A program made the position numbers and the translations under genes. Shown here in pieces: positions 52,263 through 60,657 of a DNA stretch of 64,000 bases. Source of the stretch: JAFAGX01 sp035622175 (lineage in GTDB: Bacteria; Acidobacteriota; Terriglobia; Terriglobales; Acidobacteriaceae); contig DASPVV010000067.1 of NCBI GenBank assembly GCA_035622175.1, forward strand, positions 1 through 64,000, in the 5' to 3' direction. The notes beneath the pieces are model-generated. The model was not told the origin of the DNA. It saw only the letters and a list, made by a program, of their open reading frames with translations, and searched no databases. Positions within the stretch are counted from its first letter, which is position 1; each line of letters begins with the position of its first letter.

Positions 52263-53204
52263 TCAGGCACACACTACTTCTTGCCGGCCGAAGCGGTGAT
52301 GCCAAACTCTGGCTGCGCCAATGAGGTTCGCGTCCTCTCCCAGGGACGCGAGCACCAGTTCCGTCTTCTCGAGCGGGATGAAGCGACAGCCCTGGCGAAT
52401 CACGCCGCGGATTTTCTCGAGAAAAAGATCCGCGCTCTTCATCAGGCTTCCCCCCAACACGATGGCCTCCGGGGTAAACAGGTTGATCAGATTGGCCAGG
52501 CCCAGACCTAAATAGTACGCCTCTCGCGTCACCGCCCGGGCAGCTAACTGATCGCCCTGCCGCGCCAACTGGCAGACACGCTCGGCCGTAGGATGGTGGC
52601 CGGACTGGGAAGCGGCAGGCCGCTCGCTCTCGAACCAGGCCGCCATCGCCGGCCCGGTTGCCAGCGCCTCCCAGCAGCCGCGGAATCCGCAAGAGCAGGC
52701 GGGGCCGGAGGGGTCAATCACGTGGTGGCCAATTTCCGGGTGCGCCCCGTCGACGCCGCGGTAGAGTTGCCCGCGCAGAATAATGCCGCCGCCGATTCCG
52801 GTTCCCAGGGTCACGTACACCAGGTTCGAGCGATGCTGGCCCGCACCCCAACCTGCCTCGCCGAGAGCGCCCGCGTCGCCGTCGTTTTCAAGGGCCACGC
52901 GCACCTGGAAGATGTCCGCCAGCTCGCGGACCGGATTTTTTCCCCGCCAGCGGGGCAGAAAGTCGATGTCGCCAAATTCGCCGGTGACGGGGTTGACGGG
53001 GCCGGTCGAACCGATGCCGATGCCCTCGATCTTCTTCCCAACCTCCGCGACGGTTTTCCGCAGCATGCCGACGACCACTTCCAGGCCATCTTCGTAGCTG
53101 CGCTGTGCGTCCGTGGCCGATTCCATGCGGGACAGCACTTTGCCCTCGCCATCCACCACCCCCACCGCGATCTTGGTTCCCCCGATGTCAACCGCTCCGA
53201 TCAT
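52263..53204 (-). CDS. ROK-family sugar kinase
   Basis: The 313-residue protein has the ATP motif AVDIGGTKIAVGVV, the sugar-binding ALENDGDAGALGE, and the ROK signature with zinc ligands CSCGFRGCWEA after GHHVID. ROK kinases phosphorylate glucose, N-acetylglucosamine, N-acetylmannosamine or allose. It lacks the N-terminal HTH of ROK repressors, so it is an enzyme. The start at 53204 is the MIGAVDIGGTK start. Confidence 0.92.
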   Translation of the reverse strand: MIGAVDIGGTKIAVGVVDGEGKVLSRMESATDAQRSYEDGLEVVVGMLRKTVAEVGKKIEGIGIGSTGPVNPVTGEFGDIDFLPRWRGKNPVRELADIFQVRVALENDGDAGALGEAGWGAGQHRSNLVYVTLGTGIGGGIILRGQLYRGVDGAHPEIGHHVIDPSGPACSCGFRGCWEALATGPAMAAWFESERPAASQSGHHPTAERVCQLARQGDQLAARAVTREAYYLGLGLANLINLFTPEAIVLGGSLMKSADLFLEKIRGVIRQGCRFIPLEKTELVLASLGEDANLIGAARVWHHRFGRQEVVCA

Positions 53205-53247
53205 AGTTCGTGTTGGCACAAGCTTTGCGGCATCGACAGGCTCGGGG

Positions 53248-56200
53248 TTAGAACGCAATCCGGATCGCGAACTGCCCGACACGACCCAAGTGTGCCCCGC
53301 TAGGGTACAGGAAGTTGGCGGTGTTTTGGAATTGGTTTACGCCGTTCCATTGCGGATGGTTGAAAATGTTGAAGCCTTCCGCCCGGAATTGTAGGGAGAC
53401 TTTCTCCGTGGGCTTGAATTCCTTATACACCGACATATCGCAAGTGGTGCGATGGGGTATGTTGAGGCTGTTCCGGCCGGAATCTCCGAACGTCAGTCCT
53501 TGGGCCTGGGTGTACGCATTGGGATTGAACAGCAGCGGTCCCTTTTGCGCCGGACTTCGGGGTGGAATGTTGGTAAAAGGATTCCCGATGATATCCGCAA
53601 ATGACCCGTTGAAGACCGTCCCGTCAGCCACACCGGCGCTATCGGGGTAAGCTCCGTTTTCCACCGAGAACGGGGTGCCGCTTTCCGAAGTCATGATGCC
53701 GGCGTACGACCATCCGCCCAGAAACCCGTGCATCAGTTTACCTCGGTTAACGGACGGCAGTTGATAGACCCAGGCTACGGTCAGAATGTGTCGTTGGTCA
53801 TAGTTGGAGCTGGCGTAATTTTTGTGTACGTCATAGGAGTCGACGAAGTTAGAGTCCTCATTGTCGGAGGAATCATCGAACGAGTGGCTATAGGTGTACG
53901 CCCCTTCGAGCGTCAGCTTGCCGCTGGTTTTGCGCACCGAGATCTGGAGTGCGTTGTAGTTGGAGTTCGCTTCCGGGTCGAAGCGCTGGATGTCTCCAAC
54001 GCTGTAGTAGGGCCGGAAAAAATCAGGGTCATTGCCGCAGGCGACGGTAAGGTTAATGGCTGGTTGACCGGTGATCGTGTTGCCATTGACCACGAAAGTC
54101 GGATCGAGGACCGTACCGGCTTGCGAGTTGCAGACAGCCGCGGTGACGGGCTGACCGGGGTGGAAAGGATTTTCCGAGGGAGGGGTGGAATGCAGCTGGT
54201 TGAGTTCATGTTGCAGGGTGAGATGGGTGCCTTTCGCACCCACATAGGAAATCGTCGCCACCGTGTTGCGGATCAGGTTGCGCTGGATGTCCAGGTGCCA
54301 CTGTTGCACATAAGGCCACGTCTGCTGATTGGGGATCGATTCCTGATACCCGGGAAACAGCAGTCCCTGTCCGCCGATATTGGTGTAGCCCACAACGTTG
54401 TACTGGGTGGGCGTGATCACGGTGGGCGGGGTATTCTCCAAGTTTTCCGCGTTGACCTCCATGCCGTTGGTGTGTTCGTAGAAGATTCCATAGGCTGCCC
54501 GGATGGCCATTTTCCCGGATCCCGTGGGATCCCAGGCAAAGCCTACACGCGGGGCATAGTTGAATAGATGTCCCTGCAGGCAGCCGCGGGGTATGCCATT
54601 CACGCCACATTGCACGATACCGTCCTCGGGATTTTTGCCCGGCGCAGGAATGAGTGCTCCTTGCTGACCGGTCACGTTTCCCGTCACATCAAGCTGCGGC
54701 GCCGTCGCGGGGTTGTAGGCCGCGGGATCCCAGTTCCCGATCAGGTGGTTCTTTTCCCACCAGGTGCCAAAGAGGCTGATCCTGAATCCCAGATTCAGCG
54801 TGAGCCTCTTCGTGACGTGAAAATCGTCCTGGATATACGGCTCGAAGATTTTGTAGTTAAAGTGATATTTCGGCTGGGCGTTGGACTGGCTGTAGTTGGC
54901 CACGTAGCCCAGCAGGAAATCGGCAAAGCCGTTGCCCGTAGAAACCCCCGAGTCGCTGTCGAAGTCGAGATCGCCCCCCAGGTCGGTATAGGCCAACTCG
55001 TTCTTTTCCGCATCTTCAAAGTATCCGCCCATCTCGAGGTGGTGCTTACCCCAGCTTTTCGAGATATTATCGCGCAGGGTATAGGTCGGATTCGAGTTTT
55101 CCCAAGGGAAGGCGGTCGGCCCCTCGAAGAATCCTCCCCCATAAGCCCCGTTGGTGCCTATCGCGACGTCCGGAAGCTTGCCCCCAAAGTTCGGGAACAG
55201 GCCGGTCATGGTGAAATTCGGGCCCCGCGTCCACACCGCCGGGTTGGTATTGTTTTGGTTAATGTGGTCGGTGGTATAGGCGGCCGTAAACTCGTTGAGC
55301 AAGGTGGGCGAGGCGTTGGCCGTCAGCTTGGCGACTAAACCTACTCCCGGACCTTGAAAGTGCGTGCCAATGGTGGGAAAGCTGGCGTATCCCCACGTCA
55401 CGGTGGCATTGGTTGTCTGCCAGGCGTCGTGCATGGCACGAAACGTCGCCCGCAGCTTGGAATTGATGTCATGATCGACGCGGATCAGTTCTTCGCGCCA
55501 GGTCGTGGGTTGGGGAACGTCGGCGGCAAAGAACGAATTCGCTCCCGAGCCGTAATTCGGCGCCGGAATCATGTTCATGAGTATCGCGGCGTTCGGATCA
55601 ATATAGGGAATTTGGTTGTTCGGGAATGAATTTCCGGTATTCGGGTTGTAGGGGCAATCGGTAGGATTGGGGATGTTGCACTGGTCGTTGAAATTGCCTT
55701 CGCGGTCGGCGACCGAGGGTACCGGGCTGAAGAAAGAGTAGGGAACCTCTTCCCGGCGGAATTCCTGGGACCAGAAAAAGAAGGTGTGGTTTTTCCAAAT
55801 GGGCCCGCCGAAGGTGTATCCGAAGTCATGCTTCTTATAGGAAGCTTTCTCGGTTCCGGGAATGTCGAAGTAGTTGTGCGCATTGAACATCTCGTTGCGC
55901 AAGAACTCGTACGCCGATCCATGGAACTGGTTTGTCCCGGACTTGGTTTCCACCTCGACCGTGCCCGATCCGTTCCGGCCATACTGCGCCCCGTAGTTGG
56001 AGGTTAGAACCTGGACCTCTTCGATGGCGTCCACACTCGGATAGAGGTTCAGCGTGGCGTTGCTGCCGTTGTCGAGATCGCTGCCGCCGTCGATTTCCCA
56101 GTTGTTGTATTCCGTACGCCCGCCATTGACACTGTAGTTAACGCTGCCCTGTACGCCCACCACTCCTTCATCCTGCCCGGTCTGATTGCTCACGCCCGGG

Positions 56201-56682
56201 ACCAGGGTGATTAACTGCGTGAAGTTGCGGCCGTTTAAAGGCAGTTGCACCACTTCTTTGCCGGTGATGGCTCCGCCCAAGGTCGAGGATTGGGTGTCCA
56301 CTTGCGCCAGCGTCCCGCCTTCGACGGTGATCTCGCTCGTCACGCTACCCACTTGCAACGCCACATCGACGCGGGAATTCGAGGCCACACGCAAGACAAC
56401 GCCCTCGGCTTTATAGGTGCGGAATCCTTGCGCGGTGACCGTCAGATCGTAAGTGCCGGGCTGCATACCGGCAGCCACGTACTCCCCCGCCGAGTTGGTC
56501 ACCTGTTTGCGAGTGGACCCGGTGGCCACACTTTTCAGGACCACGCTCGCGCCCGGCACCACAGCTCCGCTCGCGTCGCTGATCGTCCCCGTCAAAGAGG
56601 CCGTATCTTGCGCGGCCAGGCCGGGAACCAGAAGGAAAACGCCAAGGCACAGCCAAACTAGCTTCAGAATGGAGCTCTTCAT
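53248..56682 (-). CDS. TonB-dependent receptor, Oar-like, with carboxypeptidase-regulatory-like domain
   Basis: This outer-membrane transporter has 1144 residues: signal peptide (1-24), a CarboxypepD_reg/Cna-B domain (about 26-110: SLTGTISDASGAVVPGASVVL), a plug (about 120-250: QLPLNGRNFTQLITLVPGV), then a beta-barrel ending in an aromatic residue (VGQFAIRIAF). This is the single-chain type used by Acidobacteriota for glycan or oligosaccharide uptake without SusD. Its place in the operon suggests that it imports the substrate. Confidence 0.93.
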   Translation of the reverse strand: MKSSILKLVWLCLGVFLLVPGLAAQDTASLTGTISDASGAVVPGASVVLKSVATGSTRKQVTNSAGEYVAAGMQPGTYDLTVTAQGFRTYKAEGVVLRVASNSRVDVALQVGSVTSEITVEGGTLAQVDTQSSTLGGAITGKEVVQLPLNGRNFTQLITLVPGVSNQTGQDEGVVGVQGSVNYSVNGGRTEYNNWEIDGGSDLDNGSNATLNLYPSVDAIEEVQVLTSNYGAQYGRNGSGTVEVETKSGTNQFHGSAYEFLRNEMFNAHNYFDIPGTEKASYKKHDFGYTFGGPIWKNHTFFFWSQEFRREEVPYSFFSPVPSVADREGNFNDQCNIPNPTDCPYNPNTGNSFPNNQIPYIDPNAAILMNMIPAPNYGSGANSFFAADVPQPTTWREELIRVDHDINSKLRATFRAMHDAWQTTNATVTWGYASFPTIGTHFQGPGVGLVAKLTANASPTLLNEFTAAYTTDHINQNNTNPAVWTRGPNFTMTGLFPNFGGKLPDVAIGTNGAYGGGFFEGPTAFPWENSNPTYTLRDNISKSWGKHHLEMGGYFEDAEKNELAYTDLGGDLDFDSDSGVSTGNGFADFLLGYVANYSQSNAQPKYHFNYKIFEPYIQDDFHVTKRLTLNLGFRISLFGTWWEKNHLIGNWDPAAYNPATAPQLDVTGNVTGQQGALIPAPGKNPEDGIVQCGVNGIPRGCLQGHLFNYAPRVGFAWDPTGSGKMAIRAAYGIFYEHTNGMEVNAENLENTPPTVITPTQYNVVGYTNIGGQGLLFPGYQESIPNQQTWPYVQQWHLDIQRNLIRNTVATISYVGAKGTHLTLQHELNQLHSTPPSENPFHPGQPVTAAVCNSQAGTVLDPTFVVNGNTITGQPAINLTVACGNDPDFFRPYYSVGDIQRFDPEANSNYNALQISVRKTSGKLTLEGAYTYSHSFDDSSDNEDSNFVDSYDVHKNYASSNYDQRHILTVAWVYQLPSVNRGKLMHGFLGGWSYAGIMTSESGTPFSVENGAYPDSAGVADGTVFNGSFADIIGNPFTNIPPRSPAQKGPLLFNPNAYTQAQGLTFGDSGRNSLNIPHRTTCDMSVYKEFKPTEKVSLQFRAEGFNIFNHPQWNGVNQFQNTANFLYPSGAHLGRVGQFAIRIAF

Positions 56683-56733
56683 CTGCCCCCCAACAGCGGC
56701 AAGGGTCTCGCCCCGCCGGCAGCTTGCTCTCCC

Positions 56734-58080
56734 CTAGCTCTTAATGGTCTTCGTGGCCTCGTCCCACCACACCGCCTTCTGGCGGAAGTAGGACTCATTC
56801 GCCATGTGGCAGGCCAAAGCCGCGTGGTGACCGAACACCGCATCCTCGACCACCGTCTGGCGCGACTTCACTGCCTGGAAGAATGTCCAGAGATGCGGCT
56901 TCATGTCGTCGTAATCGGGACCCCGGAACGATATGGCTTCGGGCATAGGTTCCTGGCCCATCTTGGGATCATTTTCCTCGTGCCACTGTTTTTCATAGGC
57001 GCTGCGCATGTCCTTCGGAAATCCGGAATCGTAGTAGCTCGGGGCAGAATCCTTGCCCGTCTGCGGCGTGTAGCTCAGTCCGAACTCGTTCACCTCCAGG
57101 ATGCCCTTTGATCCCTGGAAGCGGTAGGTTTCCGCCATTTCGGTGCCTTGATTGAGCCGCATGTAGACGGGGAGGTGGCCGTAGTAATAAAGGGTGGCAT
57201 GCACGTCGGGCATGTTGCGGCCATCCTTCCATCGCAGGATGCCGCCCACCGACATCGCCTGTTTGGGCGGTTCATTGATGCTCAGCATGAACATCATGCC
57301 GCTAATTAAATGCACCAGAAGGTCGCCCGCCAACCCCGTGCCGTATTCTCTCCAGCAGCGCCAGCGGGCAAAGGCGTAGGGATCAAACGGTTTTTTCGGG
57401 GCCGTGCCCTGCCAAGTGTCCCAATCCAGATTCTGTGGAGACAAATCCGGTGGGGGAGGATACTCCCAGGCGCCGGTGGGATCGTTGCGGCCCAGCCACC
57501 CTTCAACCAGCATCACGTCCCCGATCGTTCCTTGCGCAATCAGCTCTTTGGCCTTTTTGCAAATCAGCGAACTCACGCGTTGCGAGCCAATCTGCACAAT
57601 GCGACCCGTCTTCTGTGCGGCTTCCACCATGGCGACTCCGTCGGCGGGGCTATGCGACATCGGCTTCTCGCAGTAAATGTCCTTTCCGGCGCTTACGGCA
57701 TCGACCACCACCTGCTTGTGCCAGTGGTCGGGCACTGCGGCGACGAGGCAATCGATCTGCTTGTTCTCAAGCAGCTCCTGATAACGGCGCGTCACCGGCA
57801 AGTCTGGTTTGGAGGTAATCTCTCTGGCCAGAATGTGCCGCCCGTCGTAAAGGTCGCAGGCGGCGACGCATTCGATTCCCGGCAATTCGACGGAGTCCGC
57901 CAGCAGTCCCGATCCCTGCATGCCGATGCCGATGATCCCCATACGAAGCCGGTCACTTGCCGCCGTCGACTGCGAGGCCCAGAGCGGCTCCGGGTCGAGC
58001 AGCAATGTCTTGCCGGCCAACGATGCGCCGGCCACAGCGGCGCCGAGCCCGAGAAACTCACGACGCGAGTATTTGCTCAT
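56734..58080 (-). CDS. Tat-exported Gfo/Idh/MocA-family oxidoreductase (2)
   Basis: The 448-residue protein has a Tat signal (YSRREFLGLGAAVAGASLAG), a Rossmann motif (LRMGIIGIGMQGSGLLADS), the catalytic-Lys motif YCEKPMSHSP and an insertion-rich C-terminal domain (FDPYAFARWRCWREYGTGLAGD). It is only distantly like the 414-residue paralogue in the same operon. The probable role is oxidation of a periplasmic sugar. The start at 58080 is set by the Tat motif. Confidence 0.9.
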   Translation of the reverse strand: MSKYSRREFLGLGAAVAGASLAGKTLLLDPEPLWASQSTAASDRLRMGIIGIGMQGSGLLADSVELPGIECVAACDLYDGRHILAREITSKPDLPVTRRYQELLENKQIDCLVAAVPDHWHKQVVVDAVSAGKDIYCEKPMSHSPADGVAMVEAAQKTGRIVQIGSQRVSSLICKKAKELIAQGTIGDVMLVEGWLGRNDPTGAWEYPPPPDLSPQNLDWDTWQGTAPKKPFDPYAFARWRCWREYGTGLAGDLLVHLISGMMFMLSINEPPKQAMSVGGILRWKDGRNMPDVHATLYYYGHLPVYMRLNQGTEMAETYRFQGSKGILEVNEFGLSYTPQTGKDSAPSYYDSGFPKDMRSAYEKQWHEENDPKMGQEPMPEAISFRGPDYDDMKPHLWTFFQAVKSRQTVVEDAVFGHHAALACHMANESYFRQKAVWWDEATKTIKS

Positions 58081-58114
58081 GCGATTGATCTCCGCGAGTC
58101 GTATCTTTGGTTGC

Positions 58115-59287
58115 CTACTGGTTCCGTTTCTTGACTGCCGCTTCCGCCAAGGACATCTGATCCCTGGGCGTGGTCTTTGCTCCACGCCTGGCTTCGCGGC
58201 CCTGAAATCCGTTTCCGTGGTCATCCGGCGCAACCACGTTCTCATCGAACAACCCACCATCGTGCTCGACGATATAGGAGCAGAGGCGGAAGGAATCGCA
58301 ATCCGCGCCAGCCAGCTGCGCCAGGCGTTCCGCCGCCAGTTGCGCCGGAATGGCATCGATCACGAATTGCCACTCCGCGGACATCTCGGGTAGCTGGAGC
58401 ACCAAGTCCCCCGCGTCCTCGGGAAGGTTCTGACCGATCAGCATGACGCCGGCGCCTAACTTCCGCAGATCTCGTGCCACCGCCAGATCCTCTTCCCGCA
58501 AGCGCCGCCCGTCGATCCAGATGCCAAATCGCAAACCTGCAGCCACCATCTCCTGCGGACCATGGCGAAAGCCGCCAGTTCCCATCGCGGTGGCGGGGGA
58601 TTTCGCGCCTTCTTCCCACAGCAGGCGAGCTTCGTGGCAGCTCCCCAGACTCGAACCGCGGGCGAGAAAGTAGTAGCTCGCGCCGGGGGTAAGCCAGGAA
58701 GAGCGCGCGATCTGTTCCTGCCAACCTGCGATCGACTGAGCGGCCGCCCCGATCACGCCGGACAAAGTGCTGATCAAGGCGTCATCAAACGATCGCAGCG
58801 CGGTCCAGGCCAGGAGGCCGGCAGCGAGGACGAGGGTGGAGTAGGTGTTCACCGAGATAGCGTGATCGAAGGTGACTGGAACCAGGATCGGGATCTGCGC
58901 CTCCCGGGCAAGCGTTCCATTCTCGGCGTTGGTAACGGCGATGACCGTGGCGCCGCTCTCCCGTGCTTTGGCCAACAGACGAACGATCTCCAGGCTCTTG
59001 CCGGTGCGCGAGATGGCGACGATGACCGCATCGCGTGGCCATGCGGCAAAGTGCAGCAACTCCGCCGCATCCTGCAGGTACACCGGACGCGCACCTGCGG
59101 CAAACAGGGGGGCGGCGCACAAGGCAGCATGCCAACTGCTCCCGATTCCGGTCAAGTACACATGGCTCGCCCGACGGAGCCTTCCCGCCGCTTCTTCCAG
59201 CCGATGCCAGCCCGCTCCCCCGAGATAGCCCAGGGTTCGCTCGAGCTCATCGGGCTGGCGGAGGATGTCCTCGAGAAAACGGGTCAT
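58115..59287 (-). CDS. Double-SIS sugar isomerase (NagB-II/AgaS/GlmS-isomerase-like)
   Basis: The 390-residue protein has two SIS domains: about 40-165 (ASHVYLTGIGSSWHAALCA, ISRTGKSLEIV) and about 205-340 (YYFLARGSSLGSCHEARLL, GGFRHGPQEM). The layout is that of the GlmS isomerase half and of NagB-II, which convert glucosamine-6-P to fructose-6-P. The block EEGAKSPATAMGTGGFRHGP keeps the family Glu and His. A ~45-residue tail after CSYIVEHDGG is not usual. There is no glutaminase domain, so it is catabolic rather than a synthase. Confidence 0.88.
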   Translation of the reverse strand: MTRFLEDILRQPDELERTLGYLGGAGWHRLEEAAGRLRRASHVYLTGIGSSWHAALCAAPLFAAGARPVYLQDAAELLHFAAWPRDAVIVAISRTGKSLEIVRLLAKARESGATVIAVTNAENGTLAREAQIPILVPVTFDHAISVNTYSTLVLAAGLLAWTALRSFDDALISTLSGVIGAAAQSIAGWQEQIARSSWLTPGASYYFLARGSSLGSCHEARLLWEEGAKSPATAMGTGGFRHGPQEMVAAGLRFGIWIDGRRLREEDLAVARDLRKLGAGVMLIGQNLPEDAGDLVLQLPEMSAEWQFVIDAIPAQLAAERLAQLAGADCDSFRLCSYIVEHDGGLFDENVVAPDDHGNGFQGREARRGAKTTPRDQMSLAEAAVKKRNQ

Positions 59288-59325
59288 TCCCTAGTTCCTT
59301 ACGAATCATTCCGCGAACCGGCCGT

Positions 59326-60279
59326 TTACTTGGCCGGGGTGACGACAATGTTGCGAAACACGACATGGCCGTCTTCGCTGCCTTGCAGGTAGATCGGTCC
59401 GGGCAACCCTTCGTGGCTATCGAGCGCGCCGCCGGTGATCCCAGGAATCTCCTGATCATTGATAATGGTCTGGCCGTTCTGAACCACGGTGACCATCCGC
59501 CCGACCAGGGTGATATCGAAGCTCTGCCAGACGCCGGGCCGGCGCGGCAATTCCGGCGACGGGGCGATAAAACCGTAGACCCCGCCGGTGTGGTGGCTGG
59601 GCGGCTCCTGCATCGAGTTGTCTTCGATCTGGACCTCGTAACGGCCGCGCAAATAAACCCCGCTGTTGGCATTGGGTCCACAGTTGAACTCGACGTGCAA
59701 CTTGAAATCTTCGAACTTGGCCTCATGGATCAGCTCCGGGCCGCGTCCGGGACTGATCAGGGCTCCGTCTTCGACCTTCCATTGCGGCGATGATCCCGGC
59801 TTGTCCTCCCTCCATCCGCTGAGGTCCTTTCCGTTGAACAGCACCACCGGGTTTCCCCAGGTCGGGGTTCCGCTCCGCTTCAGAGCCGGTGCTCTCTCGC
59901 CGGTCCAGGGCCAGGGCGTTCCCGTGGGACCGGTGGTAGTTCCAGCCAGGGCTTTTCCCACCAGCTTTCCTTGGAACAGCATATCGTCGGGACGGTCTTC
60001 TTCTTCCTTCGGGGAGACGAAGGTAAGAATGCCATTCGAGAGTTCGGTTTTTGGGAGCGGTCGGGCATTGCCCCAGCGTCCCACCATTTGGGCTCGCAAC
60101 TGTCCCGCTTCCTCGCGCAGTTCCAACCAAGAGGGATACTGGCGGTCGGGAGCCTGAAGGGTTAAGTCCCAACGCCCGAGAAACCCTGCGACCGACGAGT
60201 TGGCGGTATTGGAATCGGCTCCGAGCGGGGATGACAACATCAGGAGAGCGGCAAGAGAAACGGTCGCGGTCAGTTTCAT
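59326..60279 (-). CDS. Secreted DUF1080 protein (3-keto-disaccharide hydrolase family)
   Basis: The 317-residue protein has a signal peptide (MKLTATVSLAALLMLSSPLGA). After ~110 residues with no clear domain, the DUF1080 jelly-roll (about 135-317) shows VVLFNGKDLSGWRED, FKLHVEFNCGPNANSGVYLRGRYEVQI and GVWQSFDITLVGRMVTVVQNG. Members cleave 3-keto-glycosides formed by a C3 dehydrogenase. It is the first gene of the operon, and tandem operators lie just upstream. The ATG at 60279 is chosen for the signal peptide. Confidence 0.9.
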   Translation of the reverse strand: MKLTATVSLAALLMLSSPLGADSNTANSSVAGFLGRWDLTLQAPDRQYPSWLELREEAGQLRAQMVGRWGNARPLPKTELSNGILTFVSPKEEEDRPDDMLFQGKLVGKALAGTTTGPTGTPWPWTGERAPALKRSGTPTWGNPVVLFNGKDLSGWREDKPGSSPQWKVEDGALISPGRGPELIHEAKFEDFKLHVEFNCGPNANSGVYLRGRYEVQIEDNSMQEPPSHHTGGVYGFIAPSPELPRRPGVWQSFDITLVGRMVTVVQNGQTIINDQEIPGITGGALDSHEGLPGPIYLQGSEDGHVVFRNIVVTPAK

Positions 60280-60304
60280 AGGAATTGGGCGGAACACCAG
60301 TTTA

Positions 60305-60330
60305 GGAAACCGGTTTCCGAAACCGGTTTC
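60305..60330. promoter_or_regulatory. Tandem LacI-type operators
   Basis: GGAAACCGGTTTCC (60305-60318) and GAAACCGGTTTC (60319-60330) are two abutting perfect palindromes with central CpG, the form of LacI-family operators. They lie 26-51 bp upstream of the first operon gene and before the divergent LacI gene. Confidence 0.7.
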
Positions 60331-60549
60331 TTGACCCACCTTTGTATGCATCCCGGCCGCGGTTGTCAAGCACTTTCATCCCCCATCCTGGGTTCGGGGC
60401 CCCGACGCGAGGGAAGGTCGATAGTCACTATCGGGCACGCTCGGGGCGGGGTAGGAGGCTGCCCCGCCGCCACCTGGACTGCCTGCCTGACTGCGCGTGG
60501 CCTTTGCCGGCGAATCGTGATAGCTTCGAGGGGCGGGGTAACCGCTTTC

Positions 60550-60563
60550 GGAAAGCGCTTTCC
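60550..60563. promoter_or_regulatory. Third LacI-type operator
   Basis: GGAAAGCGCTTTCC is a perfect 14-bp palindrome, 94 bp before the regulator start. It matches the tandem sites except for the central four bases (GCGC in place of CCGG), and it overlaps GCTTTC-GGAAAGC to its left. It may serve autoregulation or DNA looping. Confidence 0.6.
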
Positions 60564-60657
60564 CCGAACCCTCGCCAACCGCCGGGGCAGCAGCCATGGC
60601 GCTGTCGAGGAACCCCGCGCGCCCCGAAGGTTCCGTGCTCGGAGGAAAGGAGAGGGG

